From JBBQNY01 sp038255255 (GTDB lineage: Bacteria > Pseudomonadota > Gammaproteobacteria > Xanthomonadales > Ahniellaceae): a stretch of DNA of 41,641 nucleotides. Both the position numbers and the translations under genes were made by a program. This document shows, piece after piece, positions 1-8,678 of this stretch. The notes beneath the pieces are model-generated. The model was not told the origin of the DNA. It searched no databases and saw only the letters and a list, made by a program, of their open reading frames with translations. Each line of letters starts with the position of its first letter. The first letter of the stretch is position 1. The stretch is from assembly GCA_038255255.1 (NCBI GenBank), contig JBBSLL010000028.1:1-41641 (forward strand). The letters are read 5' to 3'.

Positions 1-1
1 C

Positions 2-520
2 ATCAGTGACACCGTCTCGATTCGCGAGCGTCCGGCCGACATTGAAGATCGAGCTGTACCCGGACACTGGGAAGGCGATCTTTTTTGCGGCAGCAGCAAC
101 AGCCAGATCGCCACGCTGGTTGAACGCAGCACCCGCTACGTTATGTTGGTCAAGGTCGAGCGCAAGGACACGCAGACAGTAGTTGATGCACTGATCCGCA
201 CTGCCCGGGAGCTACCGAACGAGTTGTACAAGTCACTGACCTGGGACCGCGGCAAGGAACTAGCCGACCATCGGCGCTTTACGCTGGCAACGGATATCCA
301 GGTCTACTTCTGCGATCCACAGAGCCCTTGGCAGCGTGGTTCCAACGAGAACACCAACGGTCTTCTGCGCCAGTACTTTCCGAAGGGCATCGACCTGTCA
401 GGAATCTCCCAAGCCAAGCTCGACGAGGTCGCCAGACGCTTGAACGAACGACCGCGGAAAACGCTGGGCTTTGAAACCCCGATCGAGCGATATCGACAAG
501 CTGTTGCGTCGACCAGTTGA
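2..520 (+). CDS. IS30-family transposase, 5'-truncated by the window edge
   Basis: C-terminal 172 residues of a DDE transposase that acts on IS30-type inverted repeats. The reading frame is open from base 2, so the gene starts outside the window. The visible residues cover the catalytic core: a GHWEGDL motif (first Asp), LTWDRGKEL (second Asp) and a Glu in NENTNGLLRQYFPKG, in the order and spacing typical of IS30 proteins. The ERP...VPGHWEGD, NS-IATLVERSTRY and NERPRKTLGFETP segments are also family hallmarks. The visible part carries no frameshift, so the element may be intact and active, but its N-terminal helix-turn-helix and left end cannot be judged. The stop codon lies inside the presumed right inverted repeat. 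Confidence 0.93.
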   Translation: MSDTVSIRERPADIEDRAVPGHWEGDLFCGSSNSQIATLVERSTRYVMLVKVERKDTQTVVDALIRTARELPNELYKSLTWDRGKELADHRRFTLATDIQVYFCDPQSPWQRGSNENTNGLLRQYFPKGIDLSGISQAKLDEVARRLNERPRKTLGFETPIERYRQAVASTS

Positions 521-527
521 AACCGCC
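501..527 (+). repeat. Probable right terminal inverted repeat of the IS30-family element
   Basis: The bases CTGTTGCGTCGACCAGTTGA, continuing AACCGCC, overlap the transposase stop. They closely resemble the recalled right end of the IS30 prototype (CTGTTGCGTTGACCAATTGA...). By that comparison the element ends near base 527. The left end lies outside the window, so neither the matching repeat nor the target duplication can be checked here. Confidence 0.6.
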
Positions 528-601
528 ACCCAAAGCAGACTGGCTGAGCGTCCACGACATGGCACACTTCCAGCGACGCTCCGGCGCAGGGATTTTCACC
601 G

Positions 602-2020
602 ATGGATCTGTCAGGTTTCGCACGTAAAGGACTCCTGCTGGCAGCTTTGCTCGCGCCAGGAGTGACGTTCGGCCAACTGTCAATTCCCGAGACGCCGGCC
701 GGCAAGGTGTTGAGCGAGTGGCTCACATCATTCAATGCAGCAGACGAGGCTGGCATTGCGAACTTCCAGCGCACCTACGCGCGCGAGACACCCGTCAAAG
801 AGGTGCTGCAACAACGCAAGGAGACGGGCGGCTTCACGCTGGTGTCTCTGGAGTCGGCGTCTCCGACCAAATTGGTTGCTACGTTGCAGGAAGTTGAGCT
901 TCCCGACAGCCGGATCCGCTTCGAGATCGAAGTGACGCCCGGTTCTCCGTCGAGTACTACCTCGCTAACTGTTGAGGCGCTGCCAGTGCCGCACCTGGAC
1001 GAGAAGGGCGCCCTTGCTGCTCTGGTTGCCCGCGCCGATTCATTGGCCAAACGGGACCTCTTCAGTGGTGCCGTCCTCGTCGCGCGGGACGACAGGGTGC
1101 TGCTGGAGAGGGCCTGGGGGTTCGCTGATCGCGAAAAGGAGCGGCCAGCCACGGTGGGCACGCAGTTCCGGCTGGGATCGATGAACAAGATCATTACCGC
1201 CGTTGCCGCGTTGCAATTAGTCGAGGCAGGCAAGCTGTCGCTCGACACGCCGATCGGCAAGTACCTGCCGAAATACCCGAACAAGGAGGCGGCGGCCAAG
1301 GTTACGCTCCGTCATCTCCTGACCCATCGGGCGGGAGTTGGCGAGATCGGATTCGGCGAATCGCCCGAGTTCAAGTCGCCCGCGGAATTCATCGCGCGAC
1401 GCGACGCCATGCGGACGCCGTCGGACTACCTCCGGCAATACGCGGGGCACGCGCTGGCGTTCGAACCAGGCAGCAAGACTGAGTATTCATCGCTCGGCTT
1501 CATGATCGTGGGCGCTTTGATTGAACGCGTGAGCGGTCAGCGTTACTACGACTACGTGCAGAAGCACGTGTGCGACGTGGCCGGCATGAAAGATACCGCC
1601 TCGCTACCCGAAACCGCTGCGGTAGTAAATCGCGCCGTGGGTTACATGCGTCAAGGCGATGCATGGGTGCCCAACTGGGAAACATTGCCTTATCGCGGCT
1701 CGCCAGCGGGCGGCGGCTACTCGACCGTTCGGGACTTGCTGCGCTTTGTACAGGCACTGCAATCCGGCAAGCTGTTGTCGCCTGAAATGTACGCGGAATC
1801 GACGAAGCTCCAGAGCGGATGGCAAGGCCTGGGCTTTGAAGTGATCGGCGAAGGCGCGCTGGCAAGCTATGGGCACGGTGGCATGGCGCCTGGCATGAAT
1901 GCTCACCTGCGCGTATACCCGAAACTGGGATACCTGATCATCGTGCTGAGCAACTTTGATCCGCCGGCTGCTGGGCTCATCTACTCGTACCTGCACGATC
2001 GCATGCCGGTTACAAACTGA
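602..2020 (+). CDS. Exported serine hydrolase, beta-lactamase / class C penicillin-binding fold
   Basis: 472-residue protein with an N-terminal signal-like stretch (about residues 8-24), a poorly defined N-terminal region to about 130, and a beta-lactamase (PF00144-type) domain from about 140 to 465. The catalytic SxxK motif is S193-M-N-K196 and the third box is H425-G-G. The second box reads Y295-S-S where Y-S-N or Y-A-N is usual. Family members are DD-peptidases, esterases or beta-lactamase-like hydrolases, and the substrate cannot be told from sequence. Start choice: AGGGA at 588-592 sits 9 bases before this ATG. The gene begins about 75 bp after the presumed IS30 end, so its native promoter may have been displaced. 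It is followed by convergent genes. Confidence 0.88.
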   Translation: MDLSGFARKGLLLAALLAPGVTFGQLSIPETPAGKVLSEWLTSFNAADEAGIANFQRTYARETPVKEVLQQRKETGGFTLVSLESASPTKLVATLQEVELPDSRIRFEIEVTPGSPSSTTSLTVEALPVPHLDEKGALAALVARADSLAKRDLFSGAVLVARDDRVLLERAWGFADREKERPATVGTQFRLGSMNKIITAVAALQLVEAGKLSLDTPIGKYLPKYPNKEAAAKVTLRHLLTHRAGVGEIGFGESPEFKSPAEFIARRDAMRTPSDYLRQYAGHALAFEPGSKTEYSSLGFMIVGALIERVSGQRYYDYVQKHVCDVAGMKDTASLPETAAVVNRAVGYMRQGDAWVPNWETLPYRGSPAGGGYSTVRDLLRFVQALQSGKLLSPEMYAESTKLQSGWQGLGFEVIGEGALASYGHGGMAPGMNAHLRVYPKLGYLIIVLSNFDPPAAGLIYSYLHDRMPVTN

Positions 2021-2222
2021 CCTCGTTGTGGTCGGCAATCGGCAATGCGCTTGACCCGCCAAGCCGCCACTAGCTTGTGGCAATACTGCGGCTGTTCACA
2101 CGCATCCAGCGGTATCAGAATTCCGATCGCCGGCGGAAGCCGCCAGACGCACACGTGGTGTCGAGACAACTCAGGGCAATGGAGCCAGGGCAGCCGCACA
2201 GTGCGTCAGCGCGCGTCACACT
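2021..2222. other. Convergent intergenic gap
   Basis: 202 bp between the serine hydrolase stop and the convergent paralogue gene. I see no clear gene, no strong terminator hairpin with a T tract and no core site of an integron type. Confidence 0.5.
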
Positions 2223-3068
2223 CTATCCAGTCAGGAGATCGCGCAAGACGTTCCAGTCGCTTCGCACGACGGCTAAAGGTCCGAAGCTTTGCAAGTAAAT
2301 CCACGCATAGACGTAGCCGCCCAGCTGCCCGCCGGCCAGCAAGCCTTCCCTGCCCAACTCTGCCTCGACGTGCTGGTTGCTCGGGAAGCGGTGCAGTTGG
2401 AACAGCGCCATGAACTGCGCGTGTACATGCGCGTCAGCGCAGCGGATGATGCTGGCTCCCGCATGTTCGGACTGCTGCGCTCGCGCCGCGATGGATTGCA
2501 GTAGCGACCATTGCCTTGGCAGGACCGCAATGCTGGCGCGCAAGCTCATGACCTGGCGAAACAGCGCGAGGTTACCCGACAATAGCGCCGCATACGCAGC
2601 GAACTGCAGTTGAAACAGTCCCGCTACGTGGATGTTCTTGCGCTTGCCGAACGCGGTGAATCGCGCCAGGGTTGCTTCTGCGGCTAGCGTCAACAAAGCT
2701 CGGTCAGGCGCCGCCGCTGCACTCATGGAACGCGCGGCCGCGAGCCAGACCAGCGCATCGGTTCTAAACAGGATCGGATCACCCGGGTCCGCAATCACCT
2801 CGGCTGCAATGCGCTCGCTGTGTTCGCACATGGCGCCGAGCAGACGATCGGCAAGATCAGCACCTTCTCCCGTCACGAAGAATTGCAGCGCCCCACTCAG
2901 CGAGAAGTACAACGTGGACGCGACAACGTGGTGGGAGATCGGCAACGCGATATTGCCAACCAGTCGATCGACGAAAGCAGCATCGGGCCCCTGAAATTCG
3001 ATGCGCGCGAGTGCGTCCCGCCACTCCGACTGCACCGATGTCAGTCCGGCGATCATGGCGCGCCGCAT
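2223..3068 (-). CDS. Orphan helical protein A, paralogue of the next gene
   Basis: About 281 residues with no signal peptide, no membrane segment and no motif I recognise. Composition is Ala/Leu-rich and mostly helical. It aligns loosely end to end with the next upstream gene (3175-4053): SGALQFFVTGEGADLADRLL resembles SEALVLLALQKDLAAAERLL, and the C-termini VVRSDWNVLRDLLTG and VLRSDWATLGDLVIG are nearly the same. The frame is open further upstream with a TTG at 3083 as an alternative start; neither start has a convincing ribosome-binding site. Tandem all-helical pairs of this size occur among immunity proteins of polymorphic toxin systems, but no toxin is seen here, so that is only a guess. 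Probably co-transcribed with its neighbour. Confidence 0.75.
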   Translation of the reverse strand: MRRAMIAGLTSVQSEWRDALARIEFQGPDAAFVDRLVGNIALPISHHVVASTLYFSLSGALQFFVTGEGADLADRLLGAMCEHSERIAAEVIADPGDPILFRTDALVWLAAARSMSAAAAPDRALLTLAAEATLARFTAFGKRKNIHVAGLFQLQFAAYAALLSGNLALFRQVMSLRASIAVLPRQWSLLQSIAARAQQSEHAGASIIRCADAHVHAQFMALFQLHRFPSNQHVEAELGREGLLAGGQLGGYVYAWIYLQSFGPLAVVRSDWNVLRDLLTG

Positions 3069-3174
3069 GTTGCCAGTGGCCAATGCGTAGGCGCTAAACG
3101 CGTGGACCGTCGCCGTGGCAGGCTCGCCAAGCCGGACTCAGAGGGCAGAATCGACACCAACCCCATCATGTGAA

Positions 3175-4053
3175 TCACCCTATGACCAAGTCGCCGAGTG
3201 TTGCCCAATCGCTGCGCAAGACCGGCGCCGGCGCGCAGCTCAGCAGGCAAAGCCAAGTCCACAGGTAGGCGCCCTCGATCATGCCAAAGTAGCAACCAAC
3301 TTCGCCGGGAGCGCGGTAGTCGGTGCCCACGCCTCGACGGAAGTGATCAAGCATCGCAACGCATTCAGCGACCAGCGCGGCGTGTTGCATTCGGACGATC
3401 ATCCGGCCATCGATGCATTCCGTGCGCGCCTGCATCAAAAAGTTCTTGAGCAACGGAAACAGCAGCTTGGATGTACCCAATGTCGACCGAATGCCGGCAA
3501 TCCTTGAGGCGAGTTCAAGGTCGCCTGCAAGGATTGCGCAGATGACCCCTTCGACCAGCAACCTCTGCTGGACGACATGAAGCCGGCCCTTGTTGCGCCC
3601 GCAATAATGCGTTGCTACCGCGTGTGCGATCGCACTCAACCAGATCGGATCAGGTGGCCGCGCCTCCAGGGCCGAGTGAGAGATGGCCACGGCGACATGC
3701 GATTCACAGCCGAAATGCGGCACCCATTCGTTGCTCTTGTCGAGCGGCGTCGGCTCACTCGGTACAGGTGGAACCATCGCTTCTGCTTCGCGCACCATAC
3801 TCAACAACCGTTCGGCGGCCGCCAAGTCCTTTTGCAGTGCCAGCAACACCAGCGCCTCTGAGACATTAGCGTGCTGATAGAGGTGACAATGATGATCACG
3901 GCGCGCGATTCGTTCGGCCCGCTCATTCAAGACCGTTTCCGGATAGGGCCTGGCGGCCAAATCGCGGTAAGGCACACTGCTTTGAAGCTGGCCCGTTAGC
4001 GAGGGCAAGTCGATCGGCGAAATGCCGAGAGTCGCAAACGTACTGTCGCGCAT
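3175..4053 (-). CDS. Orphan helical protein B, paralogue of the gene downstream
   Basis: 292 residues, predicted soluble and largely helical, with no recognisable domain. It ends 91 bp before the likely start of its paralogue on the same strand and shares the terminal RSDW..L.DL block plus two internal helical blocks with it. The divergence is high, so the duplication is old or the pair is under diversifying selection. The ATG at 4053 is the first in frame, but the upstream region lacks a clear Shine-Dalgarno. A 12-bp near-palindrome (GGGATAATTCCC, 4105-4116) lies about 50 bp upstream and could be an operator. Function unknown. Confidence 0.78.
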   Translation of the reverse strand: MRDSTFATLGISPIDLPSLTGQLQSSVPYRDLAARPYPETVLNERAERIARRDHHCHLYQHANVSEALVLLALQKDLAAAERLLSMVREAEAMVPPVPSEPTPLDKSNEWVPHFGCESHVAVAISHSALEARPPDPIWLSAIAHAVATHYCGRNKGRLHVVQQRLLVEGVICAILAGDLELASRIAGIRSTLGTSKLLFPLLKNFLMQARTECIDGRMIVRMQHAALVAECVAMLDHFRRGVGTDYRAPGEVGCYFGMIEGAYLWTWLCLLSCAPAPVLRSDWATLGDLVIG

Positions 4054-4145
4054 GATTGGCTTGCAGGTTCCGGCCTATCGGGCAACAAGCGTACACAACC
4101 GGCAGGGATAATTCCCCATCGCATAAGCGGGTTACTTGGAACAGA

Positions 4146-4307
4146 TCAGGCTGCTTCGAGTACCTGCAGCTCGATGTGAAGCCCAGCCGCCGTTGCCGTG
4201 TTCACCGGTGAGTCAAGCCCAAACAAGTTGATCTTGCCCCTCATCAGGTCAGAGACGCGCCGCTGAGTCACACCAAAGATCCGCTCAATCACTATCTGGC
4301 GATTCAC
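4146..4307 (-). pseudogene. C-terminal remnant of an XRE / HigA-type antitoxin
   Basis: A 53-codon frame ending in TGA at 4146-4148 encodes IFGVTQRRVSDLMRGKINLF and then a segment ending GLHIELQVLEAA. This is the second half of a helix-turn-helix antitoxin of the small XRE family, which is normally about 90-100 residues. A stop codon lies six codons upstream of the only GTG, and the N-terminal half that should include the first helices is missing. No toxin gene of the RelE/HigB type is adjacent. I read it as a decayed toxin-antitoxin module rather than a working gene; a short DNA-binding peptide started at the GTG (4305-4307) cannot be excluded. Confidence 0.65.
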
Positions 4308-4347
4308 GCCTTGAGTCGCGGGTCATCTCGCCTTTCATCCCCGGGGA

Positions 4348-6315
4348 TCATGTGAAGCCGACGGCCTTCGCCAGCGCAAGGTAGCCATCGGTACTGTGCA
4401 ACTTTGCCAGCAGCGGGTCTGCGTACATCAGCATGATGCCGCCGTCGCGCAGGTCCCACGCCGCCTGCAGCGAGGCCAGCGCCTTCGCCGCCTCGCCCCA
4501 TTGGGCGTGGACCTGCGCGTACTGATAGTGGCTCTTGTCGCCGTACTCGGCGACCAGCGCGGCCAGCCCGGCCTCGGCCGCGGTGCGGTCGCCGGCGCGG
4601 TGCGCGAGGATCGCCAGTCCGGGCAGCCGGCGCACCGCGCTGCGTTCCTTCGAGAACGACGCGCGGGCATCGTCGTCGGCACCCGCCATCAGCTGCGCGA
4701 AGCCCATCGACGCGTGGACGCCGGCCAGTGTCGGGTTGAGTTCGATCGCCTTGCGGTAAGCCACGGTCGCCGCGGCGTGGTCGCCGGCGTTGTGGCGGAT
4801 GTCCCCTTGCGAGCGGAACGTGCGCGCGTTGAGCGGGTCGAGCGTGGCCGCGCGCTGGATTACTTCGGTCGCACGCCCGTGGTCGCGCAGGTTGCTGCGG
4901 AACGTCGCATAGCGGGCAAGTACGTCGGCGCTACCGGGCGACAACGCGTAGGAGCGCTCAAATGGCGCGCGCGCGCCCTGCATGTCCAGCTTGCCGCTGG
5001 CCAGTGCGAATCCGAGCGCCGAGAACGCTTCCGCGAAGTCCGGCGCCAGCGTGGTCGCGAGACGCGCGGCGGCCTCCGCGGAGTCGTAGGCGCGCACACG
5101 CTCCTCATGGGCGGCGAAGAGATGGCCGATCACCAACAACGCGCGTGCTCGAGCGGCATGCGCGCCGGCATAGCGCTGGTCGAGCGTGGTCGCGCGCTCG
5201 AAGTAAGCCAGCGCGCGGCGATCGCTGTCCTCGTCGATCCCGGCTTCGTACAGCGCGCGCCCCTGCAGGTAAGCGTCGAATGCCGCGACGTTGGCCGTCC
5301 CGCCAACCAGTGCGGCGCTGTTGGCGTCCGCTCCCTGGATCGCCGCGGAAAGCGCGCCGGCCACGGCAGAGCCTATCTGCGACTGCACTGCGAAGATGTC
5401 GGCCAGCGGGCGCTCCCAGCTCTCGGCCCAGCGGCTGAGGCCGGACGTGCCGTCGGTCAGTTCCGCGGCAACCTTGACCCGGCCGCCCGACTTCTGGACG
5501 TTGCCGCCAAGCAGGAAGTCAACGCCAAGCGCGCGCGCGATTGCACGGCCATCTTCCCGCCCGTGGCCGAACTGCTCCGACGAAATCTGGCCAGCGACCT
5601 GCATGAGCGCGTTGCGCGACAGATGTATCCGGATTTCCGACGTCAGGCCGTCGGAGAAATAGCGCTGCTCGGGATCGCCGCTCAGGTTCTCGAATTGCAA
5701 CACGGCGATGCGGCGCGGGTCGTTCGCACCGCGTGGGGCGTCGAACCAGCCGCGCCGCCAGCCCACCGCGCTGGCCATAACCCCGGCGGCCGCGATTGCA
5801 CCACCGCCGATCAGCAGGCCGCGGCGCGAGGTATCCGCAGGCGCTTGTGCAACCGATCGGGCCGGCGGGCACGGCAGGGCCTCGCGCCCCGCGAGTGGCA
5901 ACACCGTGCGCAGCACCGCCTGCAGCGAGGCCGGGGCGATGGTGCCTTTGGCGTGCTCCACTACGATCGACTGGTATTGTCGGAAGCCCAGCGGCGGTTC
6001 GGTGCCATCGATCGACAGCGGCACCAGCTTCTTCAGGTCGCGGCCCCGGGCGGCCTCATCCAGCACCCAGTCCGACGACACCGAGTGCTGCGACCACAGG
6101 ACGATCACCGCATCGCTGGCCGCCAGCGCTGCCTCGATGGTCTTGGCGAAGGCGGCGCCCCCTTCGATCAGCGTGTCCCACCAGACCTGCAGCCCGGCAG
6201 CCTCCAGAGCCTGCGCCAGCATCCGCGCCTGGGCCTGGTCGGCGCGGGAATAGCTCAGGAAAACGGTTGGGCTTAGTGTCTCTCCACTGCCTGCTTGCTC
6301 GCCGGACATGGTCAT
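4348..6315 (-). CDS. TIR domain - membrane segment - TolB-like domain - TPR protein
   Basis: 655 residues. Residues 16-135 form a TIR domain: VFLSYSRADQ (box 1), GLQVWWD, and the helix SSDWVLDEAARGRD containing W83 and E87. E87 is at the position of the catalytic Glu of NAD-cleaving TIR domains. A Pro/Ala linker is followed by one hydrophobic segment (about 166-187). Next is a COG5616-type TolB/FlgO-like domain (RRIAVLQFENLSGDPEQRYF, about 201-320), then several TPR repeats to the C-terminus. Similar TolB-TPR tails are common on adenylate cyclases and CadC-like regulators; here the cyclase or DNA-binding part is replaced by TIR. It is probably a membrane-anchored signalling or immune-type sensor with cytoplasmic TIR. 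The start has an AGGGCGGGG-like purine run upstream. It is divergent from the amidohydrolase. Confidence 0.88.
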   Translation of the reverse strand: MTMSGEQAGSGETLSPTVFLSYSRADQAQARMLAQALEAAGLQVWWDTLIEGGAAFAKTIEAALAASDAVIVLWSQHSVSSDWVLDEAARGRDLKKLVPLSIDGTEPPLGFRQYQSIVVEHAKGTIAPASLQAVLRTVLPLAGREALPCPPARSVAQAPADTSRRGLLIGGGAIAAAGVMASAVGWRRGWFDAPRGANDPRRIAVLQFENLSGDPEQRYFSDGLTSEIRIHLSRNALMQVAGQISSEQFGHGREDGRAIARALGVDFLLGGNVQKSGGRVKVAAELTDGTSGLSRWAESWERPLADIFAVQSQIGSAVAGALSAAIQGADANSAALVGGTANVAAFDAYLQGRALYEAGIDEDSDRRALAYFERATTLDQRYAGAHAARARALLVIGHLFAAHEERVRAYDSAEAAARLATTLAPDFAEAFSALGFALASGKLDMQGARAPFERSYALSPGSADVLARYATFRSNLRDHGRATEVIQRAATLDPLNARTFRSQGDIRHNAGDHAAATVAYRKAIELNPTLAGVHASMGFAQLMAGADDDARASFSKERSAVRRLPGLAILAHRAGDRTAAEAGLAALVAEYGDKSHYQYAQVHAQWGEAAKALASLQAAWDLRDGGIMLMYADPLLAKLHSTDGYLALAKAVGFT

Positions 6316-6830
6316 TGGCCCCGCCCTTGCGAAGCTTTCAGCTTACGCTGAAAAAGGGGCCGACAAAGGGGATGGAGATTGATCAAAATGGGGCCCGGTT
6401 GATTTTTTGTTTCGCTTGAGACGAGCGCTATTGTCTTCCCGCGAGAGTTCGAAGTCCCGCATTGCGGGGCCCTTGCTTCGGGTTGCGCCAAAGGATGACA
6501 AGCTTGCGCAACGACAGGGCTTGTTGAGTCAGCAGCTCCCGCCTGCGCGGCTGCACACGTCGTTCGCGAAAATCCATGATGAGCCAAGCCTGATGCTCGC
6601 GCGCACTTGATTGCGAGCCGGGGCGTCCGCATCGACCCGTATGTCTGCATTTGGGAAGTTAGTTCGCGAGACCGCAATGACTGCTTCTGGACGGCAGCTG
6701 CCCACTCGCATTTCTCTGGAGGATGGGACTGCGAACTCGAGCTTTCAGTGAACTTGCGAATGGCGGAGCGGCTCAGTTCGGCACAAACCATGACGTATGC
6801 TCAATTACTGCCAGTAGGGGACTTCGAGAC
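6316..6830. other. 515-bp divergent intergenic region
   Basis: Lies between the divergent TIR-TPR and amidohydrolase genes and should carry both promoters. Short frames exist on both strands, but none has a convincing start, composition or family. A small perfect hairpin CCCGCA-T-TGCGGG is present near 6457-6469. I could not assign promoter boxes with confidence. Confidence 0.4.
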
Positions 6831-8678
6831 ATGGCCTTGTCGCTGCTGCGCAACGTTTTCCTTACAGCTTGCTGCGCGGTCCTCGCTGGATGTGCATCGG
6901 TTCCGCTGGTCAAACCCGCCCACTCGATGACCGCCGCGCCGGCGGGTACCACGTTGGTTATTCGAGGCGTGACCGTCATCGATACCGAGCGAGGCCATAC
7001 CGGTGCTCCGCAAGACGTGTTCATTGCTGGAGAGCGCATCGCGATGCTGCGACCGGCCTCGACACGATCGGACGATGTCGCAGGGGTGCGCATTGTGGAT
7101 GGGACGGGCAAGTTCCTCAGTCCCGGCTTGTGGGACATGCACGCGCATTGGTGGGACGAGGGATATCTGCCCCTGTTCACTCTCAATGGCGTCACTGGCA
7201 TCCGCCAGATGCGCGGCTACACCGTTCACCACGCTTGGCGTACCAAGGGCATTGAAGGCACGCCCGCCGCACCTCGCATGGTACTGGCGAGTCCGCTCGT
7301 CGACGGAGTACCGCCCATGTGGACGCCCTCGCTCCAAGGCAGCACTCCAGCCGAGGCGCGAGCAGCGGTGCGGCTGGTCGCAGAGTCGGATGCGGACTTT
7401 CTCAAGGTCTACGACAAGGTCCCACGAGATGCCTACTTGGCGCTGCTGGACGAGGCGCTGAGACTCGGGGTGCGCGTGGAAGGCCACGTGCCCACTGCGG
7501 TGTCGTGGCAGGAAGCCGCCCGGCGCGGCGTACAGCGCAGCTTCGAACACCTCAACGCTTTGGAGACTTCGGCCGCCGACGACTCGCAAGCGCTGTCTCG
7601 CCGATGGGTTGCGCTCCACAGCACATACAGTGCTGACGCCGGGCCAACGCCTGCACAGCGCCGAGAGGCCACAATTCTCTACAACCACACGCTCGACGAC
7701 TTTGACGCGCCTCGTTTCGCCCAGCTCACGCGTGACCTGGCGCAACGTCCGACATGGATGGTCCCCACTCTCGTGCTGCGGGCCGCGCGCGTGGACAAGT
7801 TCAAGCCCGAGACCCGCGCTGACACGCGCCTCGCGCAACTGCCGCCGTGGATCCTCGACTACTGGAAGGACTCAGTACCCAAAATCGACGACGGCGTGCA
7901 AGGCGACATCGATGTAAACCGCCGCCGGCTTGCGTATTACCTCGAGCGGACGCGCGAGTTGCACGATGCGGGCGTGCCGATGATGGTCGGCAGCGACACC
8001 GGCATTCCCTATGTGTTTCCAGGCACCAGCGTGCATGAAGAAATGCAGTTGATGGCCAAAGCCGGGCTAGCACCGCTCGCAGTGCTGCAAGCCGCCACGC
8101 GCAACGTGGGGCGGTTTCTCGAGCGAGATGATATCGGCACGATCAAGGAAGGTGCGCTGGCCGACCTGGTGCTGCTCGACGCAAACCCGTTGACCGACAT
8201 TGCCCATGTGCAGCGCATTGCGGCTGTGGCGATCGGAGGTCAATGGATTGATAGCGATGCGCGACGTGCCGGCTTCGTTGCGCTCGAGCGCCGCGCCGCT
8301 GCGCCCACCGTGACGGGTGCAGTTATGGACGTCTTCAAGGCCGAGGGCCTCGATGCGGCGATGGCGGCGTACACGCGCCGCTGCCCTTCGTCTCCGGAAG
8401 TGCTCGACTGCGATCCGGGCATGCTGCTCGATGCCATGCATTCGGCGCTGGGCGAAAAGTCCGTCAACAAAGATCGGCAGCCCGGGCTCATCACGTGGGC
8501 CCAGCAACTGTTTGTCGACAATGCGCAAGTGCAGGAGTGGGCAGCGGAACTGCACTGGGAGGGCGGTCGCCGTGCCGAGGCGCGCATGGCGCTAGCGCGC
8601 GCAATGGCGCTCGCCAAGGGTGCGCCATGGTTGATGAGAATGCAGGAATCGTTCGGCGAGGGCGTCCCGGCAGAGTAG
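6831..8678 (+). CDS. Lipoprotein metal-dependent amidohydrolase
   Basis: 615 residues. The ATG at 6831 is chosen because it gives a lipoprotein signal peptide with lipobox LAGC (Cys21) and has AGGGGA about 10 bases upstream; the frame is open further 5' but without a signal. The amidohydrolase (COG1228-like) core begins with TLVIRGVTVIDTERG and carries the metal ligands H104-A-H106, K192 (carboxylated Lys position in DFLKVYDK), H219 (EGHVP), H240 (FEHLNAL) and D389 (GSDTG). The C-terminal composite-domain strand GTIKEGALADLVLLDANPL is also present. A further 130-residue helical tail follows. Family members are exported prolidases, imidazolonepropionase-like enzymes or dipeptidases; the substrate is not predictable. 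Probably periplasmic and membrane-tethered. Confidence 0.9.
   Translation: MALSLLRNVFLTACCAVLAGCASVPLVKPAHSMTAAPAGTTLVIRGVTVIDTERGHTGAPQDVFIAGERIAMLRPASTRSDDVAGVRIVDGTGKFLSPGLWDMHAHWWDEGYLPLFTLNGVTGIRQMRGYTVHHAWRTKGIEGTPAAPRMVLASPLVDGVPPMWTPSLQGSTPAEARAAVRLVAESDADFLKVYDKVPRDAYLALLDEALRLGVRVEGHVPTAVSWQEAARRGVQRSFEHLNALETSAADDSQALSRRWVALHSTYSADAGPTPAQRREATILYNHTLDDFDAPRFAQLTRDLAQRPTWMVPTLVLRAARVDKFKPETRADTRLAQLPPWILDYWKDSVPKIDDGVQGDIDVNRRRLAYYLERTRELHDAGVPMMVGSDTGIPYVFPGTSVHEEMQLMAKAGLAPLAVLQAATRNVGRFLERDDIGTIKEGALADLVLLDANPLTDIAHVQRIAAVAIGGQWIDSDARRAGFVALERRAAAPTVTGAVMDVFKAEGLDAAMAAYTRRCPSSPEVLDCDPGMLLDAMHSALGEKSVNKDRQPGLITWAQQLFVDNAQVQEWAAELHWEGGRRAEARMALARAMALAKGAPWLMRMQESFGEGVPAE

Noticed and set aside
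4396..6276. Long plus-strand open frame of about 626 codons opposite the TIR-TPR gene
   Set aside because: Arg/Gly/Gln-rich antisense shadow typical of high-GC DNA; the minus strand holds clear TIR, TolB-like and TPR domains.
6312..6791. Minus-strand open frame of 159 codons in the 515-bp gap
   Set aside because: Ser/Arg/Lys-rich, no start signal, overlaps the expected divergent promoters and resembles no family.
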